A stretch of DNA of 10,518 bases, taken from assembly GCA_018609925.1 (NCBI GenBank), contig JAHEOG010000226.1, forward strand, positions 1-10,518, read 5' to 3'. Source of the stretch: Gammaproteobacteria bacterium (lineage in GTDB: Bacteria; Pseudomonadota; Gammaproteobacteria; Thiohalorhabdales; Thiohalorhabdaceae). Position numbers and translations under genes: made by a program. A model generated the notes under the pieces. It searched no databases and was not told the DNA's origin. It worked only from the letters and a program-made list of their open reading frames with translations. Below, one piece after another: positions 1 to 7,345 of the stretch (positions are counted from its first letter, which is position 1; every line of letters begins with the position of its first letter).

Positions 1-2109
1 GGCGATCCAGCGGGGGTAGTCGCTCGGGCCCACGCCCACCCGCTTGCGGGGCAGGAACTCGTAGGTGGAGTGCCGGCCCACGTGCACCAGGGCGTCGGCC
101 CCGAAATCCCGGCGCAGCCACTGGTAGTAGGCCAGGTACTGGTGGGGCGGCGGGAAGGCCAGGTTGGCGTGCAGCAGCTCCTCGTTCACCTCCCAGCCAC
201 GCGGGGGCTGCGGCCCGATCCAGATGTTGCCGAAGCGCATACCGGGCAGCAGGATCTCGCCGTTGTGGACCATGACCCGGCCCGGGGGCTCGCCCCAGCC
301 GCGGAGGCCCTCGATCCCGGTATCCCCGAGGGCGTCGGCGAGCTTGCGGGCCTTCGCCCATTCGCCCTGGCCCTCCAGAAGGCCCTGGTAGGCGGTGTTG
401 AGCTGCTCCAGGAGGTCCCGGGCCCGGCCAGCCGAGGGGTCCTCCACCCCCTCCAGGAAGTGCCGCAGGTCGCCGTGCATCCGCTCCAGGAGATCCCGGC
501 CCAGGCCCGGCTTGCCGGCCTCCATGGCCGATCTCAGGGTCTCGTGGAGGAAGCCCAGGGGACCGCGCCACATCTCCGCCCGCAGGGCCTCGGGCAGGTC
601 CTGGAGCCACCGGCGGTAGCGCTGCGGCTCCAGGGTCCGCACCGCCTGGCTCATGCGCTCAAGCTCCTCCCGATTCTCGGGCAGGTTGACTCCCTCGCGC
701 TGCATCCGGTCCAACAGGTCCTGCGGGGAATCGGGGAGCTCCCCGGTGCGGTATCCGGCGTCCTTCAGCTGGTGCAGGATCCGGAACAGGGACTCGGGGA
801 CATCGAGGTTGTCCGCGCCGATGTTGTGCCGCCCCGGGGGGTGGTTGTAGTAGATCAGGGCCAGTCGCTTGTCGGCGTTGTCCTTGCGACGCAGGTCCAG
901 CCAGTTGGCGGCGCGTTCGGCGAGGGAATCGACCTCGTCGGCCAGGGGGGCACTGCGCGAGAAGCGGATCCCGGTCCGGGGGTCGGTCCGGGCCGGCTCG
1001 GCGGCGGCCACCACCAGGGGCTGGCTGAGCCCCTGGAGCTCGGGCATGGAGATCCGGTAATGGACGGAATCGGTGGGGAGCCCGTCGCTGGACAGCCGCC
1101 ATTCGCGGCGGGTGCGCTCGGTGAGCCGGATCCCCTTCAGGACCGGCACATCGAGCTCCTTCAAGGTGCGGGAGACCGCTTCGCGGCCCTCGCCACCCCC
1201 GATCACGAAGTCCTGCAGGCTGATCACCGCGCCCAGCTCGGCCGATCGGCTCACCTCCTCCAGGCGCTGGACCGCCTGTTTGCTCGCCTCGCCCCAGCGG
1301 GCCAATACCGCGAAGCAGGCGGCTCCCCGATCCTCCAGGGCCCGGCACAACGAGTCCAGGACCCGGCGCTTGCCGGCCTGGTCGCCGTCGTCGTAGGCCA
1401 GCACGGCCACCGCCGGCTCCGCCTCGGGCAGGTCCAGCCCTTCCGGGGCCACCACCTCGCCCCCTTGATAGAAGCGCAGAGGCGCCGCGGGCTGGGGGGG
1501 CTCCGCCACCACATCGGCGCCACCGCGGCGCAGGAGCCAGGCCATCATCTGGGCCGCATTATCAGCCCCCCGGCCACGCCAGTAGGCACGTCCCCGCAGC
1601 CACTCGGCCTGCTCGGGATGCTCGGCGGCCATTCCCTCCATGAATCTCAGTGGATCCTCGTCGGCCCCCGGATCGGCCGAGATCACCTCCAGGTCCTCCC
1701 CGGACAGATCGGCCAGGGGCCGTTCCCCTCCGAAGCGCGAACCCCGCACCAGCGAGCGAGTGCTGCTCACCGCGAGCACTGGCGCGCCCTCGGGGGGCGG
1801 AGCGCGATCCAGCAGCCGGCGCAACCGGGACGCGGTGTCACAGAATACCCCCGCCAGGTACACCGCCTGGGCATCGGCCCAAAGTCCCGCCACTTCCTTA
1901 TCGGTTCGCTCAGCGAGCTGGGCGGGCGTGCGCAGCACCACCTCATGACCGTCGTGGCGGTCCAGGAAGCGGTGGGCGCCGGCCACTGCCACAGTGGCCG
2001 AGCGCTCCGAGACCACGCCCACCAGCTTGGCGGCCGGGACCGGCAGAGGAAGGCCGAGCAGGAATACCAGGAAGCCAACGGCCCAAAGGGCCCTTCGCGG
2101 ACTCACCAT
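1..2109 (-). CDS. cobN: Exported CobN-like chelatase large subunit (N-terminal part, 3' end off window)
   Basis: Reading the minus strand from the ATG at 2109 gives 703 codons without a stop, so the gene is cut by the left edge. CobN/BchH-family proteins are usually about 1200-1400 residues, so roughly half is present. Cytoplasmic CobN, with ATPase partners, inserts cobalt into the corrin ring. This copy starts with a clear Sec signal peptide (MVSPRR, then a hydrophobic run to PVPAA at about 22-27), placing it in the periplasm or on the membrane. Family hallmarks: ANWLDLRRKDNADKRLALIYYN followed within 15 residues by GADNLDVPESL (mid-protein); MRFGNIWIGPQPPRGWE (about 625-640); FGADALVHVGRHSTYEF near the window edge with His676, His680 and Glu684, the counterpart of the conserved HxGxHG segment. 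An AGGAAA ribosome site lies 5 bases before the ATG. A cobalamin riboswitch precedes the gene, so B12 or cobalt status should control it. Exported homologues have been linked to zinc-starvation loci in Pseudomonas and to heme dechelation in Bacteroides (HmuS), so the metal and the direction of reaction are open. Confidence 0.9.
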   Translation of the reverse strand, partial: MVSPRRALWAVGFLVFLLGLPLPVPAAKLVGVVSERSATVAVAGAHRFLDRHDGHEVVLRTPAQLAERTDKEVAGLWADAQAVYLAGVFCDTASRLRRLLDRAPPPEGAPVLAVSSTRSLVRGSRFGGERPLADLSGEDLEVISADPGADEDPLRFMEGMAAEHPEQAEWLRGRAYWRGRGADNAAQMMAWLLRRGGADVVAEPPQPAAPLRFYQGGEVVAPEGLDLPEAEPAVAVLAYDDGDQAGKRRVLDSLCRALEDRGAACFAVLARWGEASKQAVQRLEEVSRSAELGAVISLQDFVIGGGEGREAVSRTLKELDVPVLKGIRLTERTRREWRLSSDGLPTDSVHYRISMPELQGLSQPLVVAAAEPARTDPRTGIRFSRSAPLADEVDSLAERAANWLDLRRKDNADKRLALIYYNHPPGRHNIGADNLDVPESLFRILHQLKDAGYRTGELPDSPQDLLDRMQREGVNLPENREELERMSQAVRTLEPQRYRRWLQDLPEALRAEMWRGPLGFLHETLRSAMEAGKPGLGRDLLERMHGDLRHFLEGVEDPSAGRARDLLEQLNTAYQGLLEGQGEWAKARKLADALGDTGIEGLRGWGEPPGRVMVHNGEILLPGMRFGNIWIGPQPPRGWEVNEELLHANLAFPPPHQYLAYYQWLRRDFGADALVHVGRHSTYEFLPRKRVGVGPSDYPRWIA

Positions 2110-2136
2110 CCGGTTTCCTAGTCGGGAGGGAAACGG
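2110..2136 (-). promoter_or_regulatory. SD-sequestering hairpin of the cobN leader (riboswitch expression platform)
   Basis: On the minus strand CCGTTTCC (2136-2129) can pair with GGAAACCGG (2118-2110), giving 8 base pairs with one bulged C around a 10-base loop. The 3' arm contains the Shine-Dalgarno AGGAAA and ends right before the ATG at 2109, so folding would block ribosome entry. The same arm sequence CCGTTTCC occurs again upstream at 2175-2168, giving a second possible anti-SD partner. Control of translation by burying the ribosome site is the usual mode of cobalamin riboswitches in Gram-negative bacteria. I see no U-tract terminator in the leader, which fits translational control. The pairing is read directly from the sequence; its function is inferred. 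Confidence 0.55.
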
Positions 2137-2225
2137 CACCGAGTCGCTTCGGGGGGATCGGTTTCGGGGAAACGGGAGGATGGGACCGAGACCCCGCGCC
2201 GCCCCGCGCGACGCGTTTTGGGGTT

Positions 2226-2457
2226 GCTTCCAGGCCGGTCTCCGGGCTTGCGAGGTGCGCCCTCGGTTGCAGGCCCTGGGGGAGCCCAAACCTGAGGGGC
2301 AGTGGCGGCCGCCTTCCCGTCCCAGAACCGGGGCAGTGGCCTTGGCTCGCCGAACCTCACCTACCGTTGCGGGGGCAGCGCCGGACTCTCCCCGAGCCTC
2401 CCGGGGATGGACCGGTCTTCCCGTTTCGCCCGCGACCTGCGCGGGCCACCTGGAAAC
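2226..2457 (-). promoter_or_regulatory. Cobalamin (adenosylcobalamin-type) riboswitch aptamer
   Basis: Minus-strand landmarks appear in the canonical order: GGTGGCCC at the 5' side (2450-2443), GAAACGGGAAGACCGGT (2427-2411), a TCCGG block (2385-2381), the hallmark CGCTGCCCCCGCAAC (2380-2366), and a B12-box-like AAGCCCGGAGACCGGCCTGG (about 2249-2231). The ends close into a P1 stem: TTCCAGG (2455-2449) pairs perfectly with CCTGGAA (2234-2228), extendable by a G-U and a G-C pair. The aptamer lies about 115 bases upstream of the exported cobN-like gene in the same direction, so it should repress that gene when cobalamin is plentiful. The plus-strand sugar dehydrogenase gene lies on the other side and reads away, so it is not expected to be controlled by it. 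Confidence 0.93.
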
Positions 2458-2472
2458 GAAGGATGGCCAGTG

Positions 2473-2501
2473 AGTTTGGACAGGTACCGGGGCGTGGTCA
2501 A
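2473..2501 (-). promoter_or_regulatory. Possible sigma70-type promoter for the riboswitch-cobN transcript
   Basis: On the minus strand TTGACC (2501-2496) matches the -35 consensus at 5 of 6 bases. It is followed after exactly 17 bases by CAAACT (2478-2473), a poor -10 matching 3 of 6 bases. Transcription would begin around 2466, a few bases before the riboswitch P1 stem, which is where a leader promoter should lie. The weak -10 makes this tentative. Confidence 0.4.
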
Positions 2502-2614
2502 GCCAACCGGGCCCGCTCGCAGGGAAGACAGGGTTTTTGAAGCTCCCGGGCCTCGGCCACACTAGAGGGCCGATTGTTCTCGAAGGGCGCAGGGAGAGGC
2601 GGGCATTGGGCGGG

Positions 2615-3790
2615 ATGGGAGAGTCCCCTTACGGGCCACGGACAATAGGCATGGCCCTGCTCGGGGCCTTTCTGGCGCTCCCCTTGATGGGCTGCGGCGC
2701 CGAGACGGGAAGCCAGCCCCAGGGGGCCAGCGACCGCTATGTCCCCGAGCCTCCGGAGGTTGAGGTAACCACCTGGGTGGACGGGCTGCAAGTCCCGTGG
2801 GACCTGACCTTCCTTCCCGGGGGCGGGGCCCTGGTCACCGAGCGCCGGGGCACCATCCGGATCATCCGGGACGGCAAGCTCCGGGACACGCCCTATGCGG
2901 AGCTCGCCGTGGCAGATGTCGGGGAGGGGGGACTCATGGGGCTGGCCCTGCACCCGGAGTTCCCAGAGACGCCCTACCTCTACGTCATGCACACGTACCG
3001 CTCCGGGGGCGATCTCCACAACCGGGTCCTGCGGCTACACCACAAGGGGGACAGGGCCGTCCGGGATGAGGTGATCCTGGACAAGCTCCCGGGTGGGCAC
3101 TTCCACAATGGCGGCCGGCTCGCCTTTGGTCCCGACGGGCTCCTCTACATCACCGCCGGGGAGGCCTTTCGCCGCCACCTGGCCCAGTCCCGCAGCTCGC
3201 TCGGCGGCAAGATCCTGCGGGTGGGCCCGGACGGCGCCATCCCCGAGGACAACCCCTTCCCGGATTCACCGATCTATTCCTTCGGCCACCGCAATCCCCA
3301 GGGATTGGTCTGGGATCCCCGAACCGGGGCCCTGCTCGCCTCGGAGCACGGACCCTCCGGAGAGGTGGGCTTCGGCGCCTTTGATGAGATCAACCGCATC
3401 GAGAAGGGGGCCAACTACGGCTGGCCCAAGGTGGTGGGGGCCCCGGAGCGCGCGGACTTCGCCGATCCCCTGGTGGCCTGGCCGGACACCACCACCCCGC
3501 CAGCCGGCATGACCTTCCACCAGGGGGAGCTATTCGTGGCCACCCTGGGCAGTGAGGCCCTGCTGCGCGTCGAGCTGGCCGTCGGGGAAGGGAGCGCCTA
3601 TCGAGTGGAGGCGATCGCGCGCTGGTTCCGGGCCGAAAACGGCGAGAGCCGATACGGGCGGCTGCGGGATGCGGTAACCGGCCCCGACGGCGCACTGTAC
3701 GTCCTGACCAGCAATCGAGACGGTCGTGGCCGCCCTCGGGAAGGCGACGACCGCATCCTGCGGCTTACCTTCCCCGATTTCGCCCCCTAA
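2615..3790 (+). CDS. Lipoprotein PQQ-dependent sugar (aldose) dehydrogenase
   Basis: Member of the soluble glucose dehydrogenase/YliI (Asd) six-bladed beta-propeller family, which oxidises aldose sugars to lactones using PQQ and passes electrons to the respiratory chain. With the ATG at 2615 it has 391 residues, near family size. The N-terminus is a lipoprotein signal: hydrophobic segment about 12-24, lipobox LMGC with Cys27, so the mature protein should be membrane-anchored and face the periplasm. Motifs: VPWDLTFLPGG (60-70), GEGGLMGLALHPEF (103-116), HFHNGGRLAFGPDGLLYIT (162-180, His162/His164 near the expected catalytic base), GHRNPQGLVW (224-233), SEHGP (243-247), NYGWP (267-271) and SNRDGRGRP (366-374), the last resembling the PQQ-contacting arginine region. 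The start is uncertain: an in-frame TTG at 2606 sits better behind GGGAGAGG, and an ATG at 2651 would still leave a short signal peptide. PQQ use is a family inference. The stop is 6 bases from the stop of the convergent aldo/keto reductase. Confidence 0.88.
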   Translation: MGESPYGPRTIGMALLGAFLALPLMGCGAETGSQPQGASDRYVPEPPEVEVTTWVDGLQVPWDLTFLPGGGALVTERRGTIRIIRDGKLRDTPYAELAVADVGEGGLMGLALHPEFPETPYLYVMHTYRSGGDLHNRVLRLHHKGDRAVRDEVILDKLPGGHFHNGGRLAFGPDGLLYITAGEAFRRHLAQSRSSLGGKILRVGPDGAIPEDNPFPDSPIYSFGHRNPQGLVWDPRTGALLASEHGPSGEVGFGAFDEINRIEKGANYGWPKVVGAPERADFADPLVAWPDTTTPPAGMTFHQGELFVATLGSEALLRVELAVGEGSAYRVEAIARWFRAENGESRYGRLRDAVTGPDGALYVLTSNRDGRGRPREGDDRILRLTFPDFAP

Positions 3791-3796
3791 AAGGGC

Positions 3797-4720
3797 CTAA
3801 AGATCATCCCAGAGGCGGGCCATCCGCCGGGCCTGCTCGGGGCTCGGCAAGGCCCCTTTGCCCGCCCGGACGTTGTCGACCACGTGCTCGGGATCGCCGG
3901 TGGCGGGGATGACGCAGGTCACCTCCGGCCGGGCCAGGATGAACTTGAGGAAGAACTGGGCCCAGGTACGGGCCCCGAATTCGGCCGCCCAGCCGGGCAG
4001 ATCCCGCCCCTTTACCTGAGAGAACAGGGCCCCGTTGCCGAAGGGGACGTTGACCAGGACGGCGATGCCCCGGTCAGCAGCCAGGGGCAGGAGCCGGTCG
4101 GCCGCTCCCCGCTGGGCCAGGTTGTAGGGGAGCTGGACCCAGTCGAGGTCCCGCTCACGCATGATCCGCTCCAGATCGTCGAAGGCGGAGGCCACGTAGT
4201 GGGTGATGCCGATGTATCGGATCCGGCCCTCGGCCTTCCAGCGCTCCAGCGTATCCAGATGGGTGTCCCAGTCCACCAGGTTGTGTACCTGCATGAGATC
4301 GATGGGGTCGGTGCGCAGGCGCTCGGTGGAGGTCTCCATCTGACGCACCCCGGCCTGCCGCCCCTCGGTCCAGACCTTGGTAGCGTAGAACATCTCCGGA
4401 TGGTCCACCCGGGCCAGGATGTCGCCGATCACCGTTTCCGCGGTCCCGTACATGGGCGAGGTATCGATAAGCCGTCCGCCTTCGGCGATGAAGCGGCGCA
4501 TGACCTCCCGGAGCGGCGCCCGCTCGGCCTCCGCATTCCCGACATCGAAGGTACGTGCGCTCCCCAAACCGACCACCGGGATCCGCTCCCCGGTGCTGGG
4601 GATCTTGCGCTCCCGAAGGCCGTTGCCGGCAGGGCCTCCGCCGGGCCAGCCAAGGATTGCTGCCAGGGCTGCAGACAATCGCAAGAAGCCACGCCGGGTA
4701 AGAGGAAGATTAACGGGCAT
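3797..4720 (-). CDS. Tat-exported aldo/keto reductase
   Basis: A 307-residue aldo/keto reductase, the TIM-barrel family that reduces aldehydes and ketones with NADPH. The N-terminus TRRGFLRLSAALAAILGW (8-25) is a twin-arginine signal (RRxFL) followed by a hydrophobic stretch, so the protein is probably exported folded; GPAG at about 29-32 is a possible cleavage area. The catalytic tetrad is visible as Asp86 and Tyr91 (LIDTSPMYGTAE), Lys115 (YATKVW) and His146 (LMQVHN). WVQLPYNLAQRGA (194-206) and VIPATGDPEHV (270-280) match the cofactor-binding barrel end. The start is well supported: AAAGGAGG lies 7 bases before the ATG at 4720. Only 27 bases separate it from the transporter gene upstream, so it is probably the last gene of that operon. 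The physiological substrate cannot be read from the sequence. Confidence 0.9.
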   Translation of the reverse strand: MPVNLPLTRRGFLRLSAALAAILGWPGGGPAGNGLRERKIPSTGERIPVVGLGSARTFDVGNAEAERAPLREVMRRFIAEGGRLIDTSPMYGTAETVIGDILARVDHPEMFYATKVWTEGRQAGVRQMETSTERLRTDPIDLMQVHNLVDWDTHLDTLERWKAEGRIRYIGITHYVASAFDDLERIMRERDLDWVQLPYNLAQRGAADRLLPLAADRGIAVLVNVPFGNGALFSQVKGRDLPGWAAEFGARTWAQFFLKFILARPEVTCVIPATGDPEHVVDNVRAGKGALPSPEQARRMARLWDDL

Positions 4721-4747
4721 GCAGGAGCCTCCTTTGGCGTTGGGGGT

Positions 4748-6055
4748 TCATTGCAGGGCCATGCGCTCCTGCCGCCGACCCAGGGCCAGGCCGAGCAGCA
4801 GCCAAACTGCGGCCAGGGGGACGGCCAGGGCCGCGATGGCGGCCAAGCCCAGCCCGAGCCCGGTCAGCCCCGCGAAGGCCCAACCGGTAACGGCGTCGCC
4901 CCCCCGGTAGATCAGGGTATCGATGACGTTCTTCGCCTTGTAGCGCGCCTCCCGCCCCACCACCGTGAACAGCACCTCCCGGGCTGGACGGGCCAGGGCG
5001 TAGCCCGTGGCGCGGCGCAGGACCTGGAAGACCACCAGAACTCCTAGTATCGGCGCGGCCGCCAGCGCCGCGAAGCCCACCCCCACCAAAGCCGGAAGCA
5101 GGGCCAGGGTCAGGCCCAACCCGAGGGCGGCAACAATCCGTCCCGTCAGGAACACCTGGGTCAGCACCGTCAAGGTATTGACGGCGAGATCCATGGCCCC
5201 GAACAGGGCGGTCCGATTCTCCGAGTCAGCCAGGGCATCCTCGACGATATGGGCCTGCTCGAAATACAGGAATGTGGAGGTGGCGGTATAGAGGAGGATG
5301 TAGCCGGCGATGCCCAGGAGGTAGGGAGAGCCGGCCAGGAGCCGCACCCCGGCCCAGGCGCCGCCCCCGAGCCCCTCCGTGGCGGGCTGTTCCTCGGAGG
5401 CGTGGGGGTCTTCCGGCGAATCAAAGGGCTCCTGGCGAAGCCGCGGGGCTTGGTGGATTAGCCCCGTGATGCAGACCAGGGTGAAAGCGAGCAGGCCACC
5501 GGAGACCATCAGCAGGTCGTGCACCCCGATCAGTCGCACCAGCCCAGTGGTCAGCGCGGGGCCCGCCATGGCCCCGACGCTGCCACCCGCGGCCACCACC
5601 CCGAACAAGCGTCGACCCTGCTCGGTGGTGAACAGGTCCGCCATGAAGGTCCAGAACACCGAGACCACGAAGAGGTTGAAGACGCTAACCCAGACGAAGA
5701 ATACCCGGGCGGTGACCTCGGGCGCCTCCCCCCACCGGAAGGCGAGGTAGAAAAGCACCAGATTGGCCAGAAAGAACAGGTAGACCCCCGGAATCAGACG
5801 TCGGCGGGCCCACCGGGCGCTCGCCCACCCGTAGAGCGGGATGGCCCCGAGCATGACCAGGAAGGTTGCGGTGAATAGCCAGGGCAGGTTCCCCACGCCG
5901 CCTTCGATGCCCATCTCGTCCCGGATCGGGCGCAGGACGTAGTAGCCGGCCAGGAGGCTGAAGAAGTACAGGAAGGCCCAGCACAGGGCGGGCAGCTCCC
6001 GGGGCTCCGCCCCCAGGACTCGCCCCAGCCATACGGTAAGCCGGTTGGTCTGCAA
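4748..6055 (-). CDS. NTP/NDP-translocase-like (ATP/ADP carrier family) membrane transporter
   Basis: A 435-residue polytopic membrane protein with about 11-12 hydrophobic segments, related to the ATP:ADP antiporter (TLC/Npt) family and its MFS-like bacterial relatives. Diagnostic stretches are the first segment FLYFFSLLAGYYVLRPIRDEMGI (28-50), the SVFWTFMADLF segment with TTEQGRRLFG (132-152), and the C-terminal RPAREVLFTVVGREARYKAKNVIDT followed by LIYRGGDAVTGW (356-392). A hydrophilic acidic loop at about 205-232 separates two halves. The start is a TTG at 6055 behind AAGGGGGG; no in-frame ATG occurs until Met48, inside the conserved first segment, so TTG is the credible start. True nucleotide exchange is established for intracellular parasites and plastids. 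In free-living bacteria the substrate of this branch is unknown, so the function is inferred from family only. It lies 63 bases after the aspartoacylase-like gene and 27 before the aldo/keto reductase. Confidence 0.85.
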   Translation of the reverse strand: MQTNRLTVWLGRVLGAEPRELPALCWAFLYFFSLLAGYYVLRPIRDEMGIEGGVGNLPWLFTATFLVMLGAIPLYGWASARWARRRLIPGVYLFFLANLVLFYLAFRWGEAPEVTARVFFVWVSVFNLFVVSVFWTFMADLFTTEQGRRLFGVVAAGGSVGAMAGPALTTGLVRLIGVHDLLMVSGGLLAFTLVCITGLIHQAPRLRQEPFDSPEDPHASEEQPATEGLGGGAWAGVRLLAGSPYLLGIAGYILLYTATSTFLYFEQAHIVEDALADSENRTALFGAMDLAVNTLTVLTQVFLTGRIVAALGLGLTLALLPALVGVGFAALAAAPILGVLVVFQVLRRATGYALARPAREVLFTVVGREARYKAKNVIDTLIYRGGDAVTGWAFAGLTGLGLGLAAIAALAVPLAAVWLLLGLALGRRQERMALQ

Positions 6056-6118
6056 GGTCCCCCCTTGGAGATGGATCGGTCCAATAGTGGCTAGGCCGCC
6101 GGAATGGGGCCGGTCCCT

Positions 6119-7153
6119 TTATCCCAGACCAGGATCGCCGGGGGGAGGGCCTCCCTGCCCGGCCTGGAAGGCCTCCACCTCCGACGCCACCTCGTCAGCG
6201 GCCTCGAAGCGGGCCATATGGAACAGCCCGTCGCCCTCATTGACCAGGGGAAGGTTCGTCCGCCCGATGACGATCCCGGGAGCGGGGACAGTGACCGGGA
6301 CCTCCTGCTCCCCGAAGGGATCGGAGACCACCCCCAAGCGGCCGCCCCTTTGGGCGTAGGCCCCCAGCTGGACCGTGGTCCGCAAGAAGCCGCTCTGGGG
6401 GGCGCGGACCCAGGAGCTGGATCGGGCGCTGTAGGGCTCAGGGAGGGGATGCTTGCGCCGAGTCGGACGCAGCATACCCAATCCCCGCATGACGTTGAGT
6501 ACGCCGCGCACCCCCACGCGGATTCCGAACTCGTCGAAGCGCAGGGCCTCTCCGGCCTCGTACAGGAGCATGGGCATGCCCCGCTCGCTTGCCGCTTGAC
6601 GGAGGGAGCCATCTCGCAAGGCCGAGTTCAACAGAACCGGGACCCCGAACAGCTTCGCCAGCCGGGCCGTTTCCGGATCGTCCAGATTGGCCCGGATCTG
6701 GGGCAGGTTGGCGCGATGGATAGCCCCGGTATGGAGGTCGACGCCGTGGGTGCAGTTGGCCACCACCTCCGTCATGAATCGATACGCCAGGCGCGCCGTC
6801 AGCGAGCCGCGCTCGGATCCGGGGAAGGCCCGGTTCAGGTCCCGGCGGTCGGGAAGGTAACGGGAGTGATTGAGGACCCCGTGGATATTGACAATGGGCA
6901 CTGCCACCAGGGTGCCTTTTAGACGCTGCAGCGCCCGGTGGCGCAGGAGCCGGCGGATGATCTCCACGCCGTTCAGCTCATCGCCGTGGACGGCGGCGGA
7001 AACGAAGATGCGGGGACCATCCCGACTGCCTCGGACCACTTGGACCGGCATGTTAACCGGGTTATGGGTGTGGAGCTGGGCAATGGGGAGATCGATGGTG
7101 GCCCGGGTCCCGGCCTTGATCCGCTGCCCGTTGATGACAAAGGGGTCACGCAT
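6119..7153 (-). CDS. Succinylglutamate desuccinylase/aspartoacylase-family zinc hydrolase
   Basis: A 344-residue M14-like deacylase of the AstE/AspA family, which hydrolyses N-acyl amino acids or related amide bonds using zinc. Zinc ligands are visible as His56 and Glu59 (AAVHGDELNG) and His141 (GVDLHTG). The substrate-binding DLNRAFPG (105-112) and the probable catalytic Glu199 (MLLYEAGE) are present. The C-terminal part (about 240-320) is a small beta domain of the kind found in this subgroup (GFLRTTVQLGAYAQRGGRLG, VPAPGIVIGRTNLPLV). I chose the ATG at 7153 because MRDPFVINGQRIKAG begins the conserved region; the open frame runs further back to 7255, but that extension looks non-conserved. 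The ribosome site is weak (GGTGGG). It is probably the first gene of the operon with the transporter and reductase. The substrate is unknown: members sit near RimK-type ligases in some genomes, but none is visible here. Confidence 0.9.
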   Translation of the reverse strand: MRDPFVINGQRIKAGTRATIDLPIAQLHTHNPVNMPVQVVRGSRDGPRIFVSAAVHGDELNGVEIIRRLLRHRALQRLKGTLVAVPIVNIHGVLNHSRYLPDRRDLNRAFPGSERGSLTARLAYRFMTEVVANCTHGVDLHTGAIHRANLPQIRANLDDPETARLAKLFGVPVLLNSALRDGSLRQAASERGMPMLLYEAGEALRFDEFGIRVGVRGVLNVMRGLGMLRPTRRKHPLPEPYSARSSSWVRAPQSGFLRTTVQLGAYAQRGGRLGVVSDPFGEQEVPVTVPAPGIVIGRTNLPLVNEGDGLFHMARFEAADEVASEVEAFQAGQGGPPPGDPGLG

Positions 7154-7345
7154 GGTTACCCACCGGGGAGGCCTTTCGTATAGTCTCCCTGTCCGGAGGA
7201 AGGGGCCCAGCCCGAGGATACCTTCACAGGGCCCTGCCCGGTCAGGAAGCCACATTGTCCCCCTCGGTGGGAAGATGGCAGGATGCCGCCGATTCGAGCG
7301 GACCAGCCCGTGCGGCTTTCGGGCCCACCAAGGGAGAGGGCGACG
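7154..7345. other. Divergent intergenic region between hydrolase operon and DJ-1 gene
   Basis: This 192-base stretch separates two divergent genes and should hold both promoters. I see no convincing -35/-10 pair. A TATACG on the minus strand (about 7180-7175) is the best -10-like hexamer, but it lacks a -35. A 10-base perfect palindrome CAGGGCCCTG lies near 7227-7236, too short to interpret. Both flanking frames stay open into the region, but the extensions look like unconserved GC-rich sequence. Confidence 0.5.

Noticed and set aside
70..2121. A 683-codon open frame on the plus strand across the cobN-like gene
   Set aside because: Its translation is low-complexity (rich in Gly, Ala, Gln, His, Pro) and matches no family. 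It lies antisense to a well-supported CobN-family reading, as expected from GC-rich codon use.
1650..2540. A 296-codon plus-strand frame crossing the riboswitch
   Set aside because: The protein is Pro/Arg/Gly-rich with no domain, it overlaps cobN and the structured riboswitch, and it has no convincing ribosome site.
2498..3019. Minus-strand 173-codon frame opposite the start of the sugar dehydrogenase
   Set aside because: It lacks domain content and would cover the proposed riboswitch promoter and the lipoprotein signal region.
3884..5047. A 387-codon plus-strand frame opposite the reductase and transporter genes
   Set aside because: It is antisense to two genes with clear catalytic or membrane signatures, and its own translation shows no recognisable motif.
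6104..6922. Plus-strand frame opposite the aspartoacylase-family gene
   Set aside because: The minus-strand product has intact zinc ligands and family motifs; this frame has none.
7225..7282. Short palindromes (CAGGGCCCTG, GGCAGGATGCC) as possible operators
   Set aside because: They are short and GC-rich, so expected by chance here, and no promoter was found next to them.
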